Shown here in pieces: positions 45,777 through 47,803 of a stretch of 47,803 bases of DNA. The translations under genes and the position numbers were made by a program. Numbering within the stretch: the stretch's first letter is position 1; every line of letters begins with the position of its first letter. The notes beneath the pieces were generated by a model. The model was not told the origin of the DNA. It saw only the letters and a list, made by a program, of their open reading frames with translations, and ran no database searches. The stretch is from Nitrospiraceae bacterium (GTDB lineage: Bacteria > Nitrospirota > Thermodesulfovibrionia > Thermodesulfovibrionales > UBA1546): positions 1 through 47,803 of the forward strand of contig JAJFTJ010000003.1 in assembly GCA_021373015.1 (NCBI GenBank), written 5' to 3'.

Positions 45777-45787
45777 ATTCTATTGAT

Positions 45788-45817
45788 TTGCCTTGTCTTA
45801 TAAATAAATGCTAAAAT
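45788..45817 (+). promoter_or_regulatory. promoter candidate for guaB
   Basis: TTGCCT (45788-45793) and TAAAAT (45812-45817), 18 bases apart, lie just after the preceding terminator. A ribosome site AAGGTGA precedes the ATG at 45850 by about 9 bases. Confidence 0.5.
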
Positions 45818-45846
45818 GTTTAAAATTTTCATAAGGTGAAAGATAA

Positions 45847-47319
<1,473 letters not shown>

Positions 47320-47344
47320 ATGAGTTATTTGTTTCTGTAATTAA

Positions 47345-47803
47345 AGTTATTCCAGAGGCAATCGCTTAACAGAGACAAAAGGCACAGACACACAAATAAA
47401 CTACACCCACAATGCAAATAACGAACTGACTGCAACAGACGCCATAACATATTTATACGATGCAAATGGAAACACAATTCAGGAAACCAATGGCAGCCAG
47501 ATAACAAAATACACATACAACTCATCAGACAGACTTGAAAAAGTAGAACTCCCTGACGGCAGAATCGCAGCCTACACCTACGACCCATTTGGAAGAAGAA
47601 TAAAGCAAGATATAAACGGACAAGTCACTTATTATCTCTATGCTGATGAAGGATTAATCGGTGAATATGACTCAACAGGAAACATCAAAAAAGCATATGG
47701 CTGGATGCCAAACAGCATCTGGGGAACAAACCCAGTCTTTATGCTTGAAAATGGAAATTATTATTTCTATCACAATGACCATCTTGGCACACCGCAGAAG
47801 ATG
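47345..47803 (+). pseudogene. 5'-truncated RHS/YD-repeat protein fragment, continues past window edge
   Basis: This frame is open for 153 codons to the window edge and reads YD/RHS repeats: YSRGNRLTETKG, TYLYDANGNTI, KYTYNSSDRLEKVELPDG, YTYDPFGRRIKQ, and NDHLGTPQ, the sequence at the end of the RHS core. A TAA lies directly before it (47342-47344), and no ATG, GTG or TTG occurs in frame until ATG at 47705, so the large N-terminal part is missing. RHS proteins are normally very large polymorphic toxins or cell-surface proteins. It looks like a displaced core/tip fragment inserted or recombined just after guaB. Whether the C-terminal tip is intact cannot be seen. Confidence 0.7.

Overview
The window reads as a piece of a Gram-negative bacterial chromosome. 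It has an elongasome operon (mreB, mreC, mreD, PBP2, RodA), a type IV prepilin, a complete 14-gene complex I operon, SRP receptor, BipA and IMP dehydrogenase. The gene mix and the SWIB protein with a lysine-rich tail would suit a Nitrospirota or deltaproteobacteria-like lineage, but that placement is inference. A tRNA-Sec-like 3' end suggests that the organism uses selenocysteine.

Region 1 (1-13559) is the right-hand part of an integrated genomic island. Six tightly packed genes run leftward, listed here in order of transcription: a SNF2-family DNA translocase, a 1316-residue PD-(D/E)XK nuclease/adenine methyltransferase, a UvrD-like helicase, a TcmP-like methyltransferase-fold protein, a spore-photoproduct-lyase-like radical SAM protein, and a Ser/Thr protein kinase cut by the window edge. 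A tyrosine recombinase with an N-terminal zinc ribbon faces the other way. Just after it lies an orphan tRNA 3' end whose geometry (14 nt between T loop and CCA) fits tRNA-Sec. I read this as the right attachment site in selC. The six-gene operon is the best candidate here for an undescribed defence or DNA-modification system. Its first two genes resemble the DrmD/DrmMI pair of class 1 DISARM, but no DrmA, DrmB or DrmC is visible, and the following four genes are not part of any complete system I recognise.

Region 2 (13570-18331) holds a small unknown gene, a membrane-anchored cyclophilin, typA/bipA, a secreted protein of unknown function with an HEQIH motif, and a CAU-anticodon tRNA (elongator Met likely).

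Region 3 (18469-28321) is cell-envelope and housekeeping: the leftward cluster rdd-mreB-mreC-mreD-mrdA-rodA, a divergent class A PBP, ftsY, and a NagZ-like glycosidase.

Region 4 (28377-30663) holds a type IV prepilin behind a convincing sigma-54 promoter with an upstream palindrome, followed by a Wzy/PglL-type O-oligosaccharide ligase with TPR-like repeats. A strong hairpin terminator lies inside the opening of the ligase frame.

Region 5 (30775-45190) is nuoA to nuoN in canonical order. Region 6 (45241-47803) contains the SWIB protein, guaB, and a 5'-truncated RHS/YD-repeat gene that starts without a start codon just after guaB.
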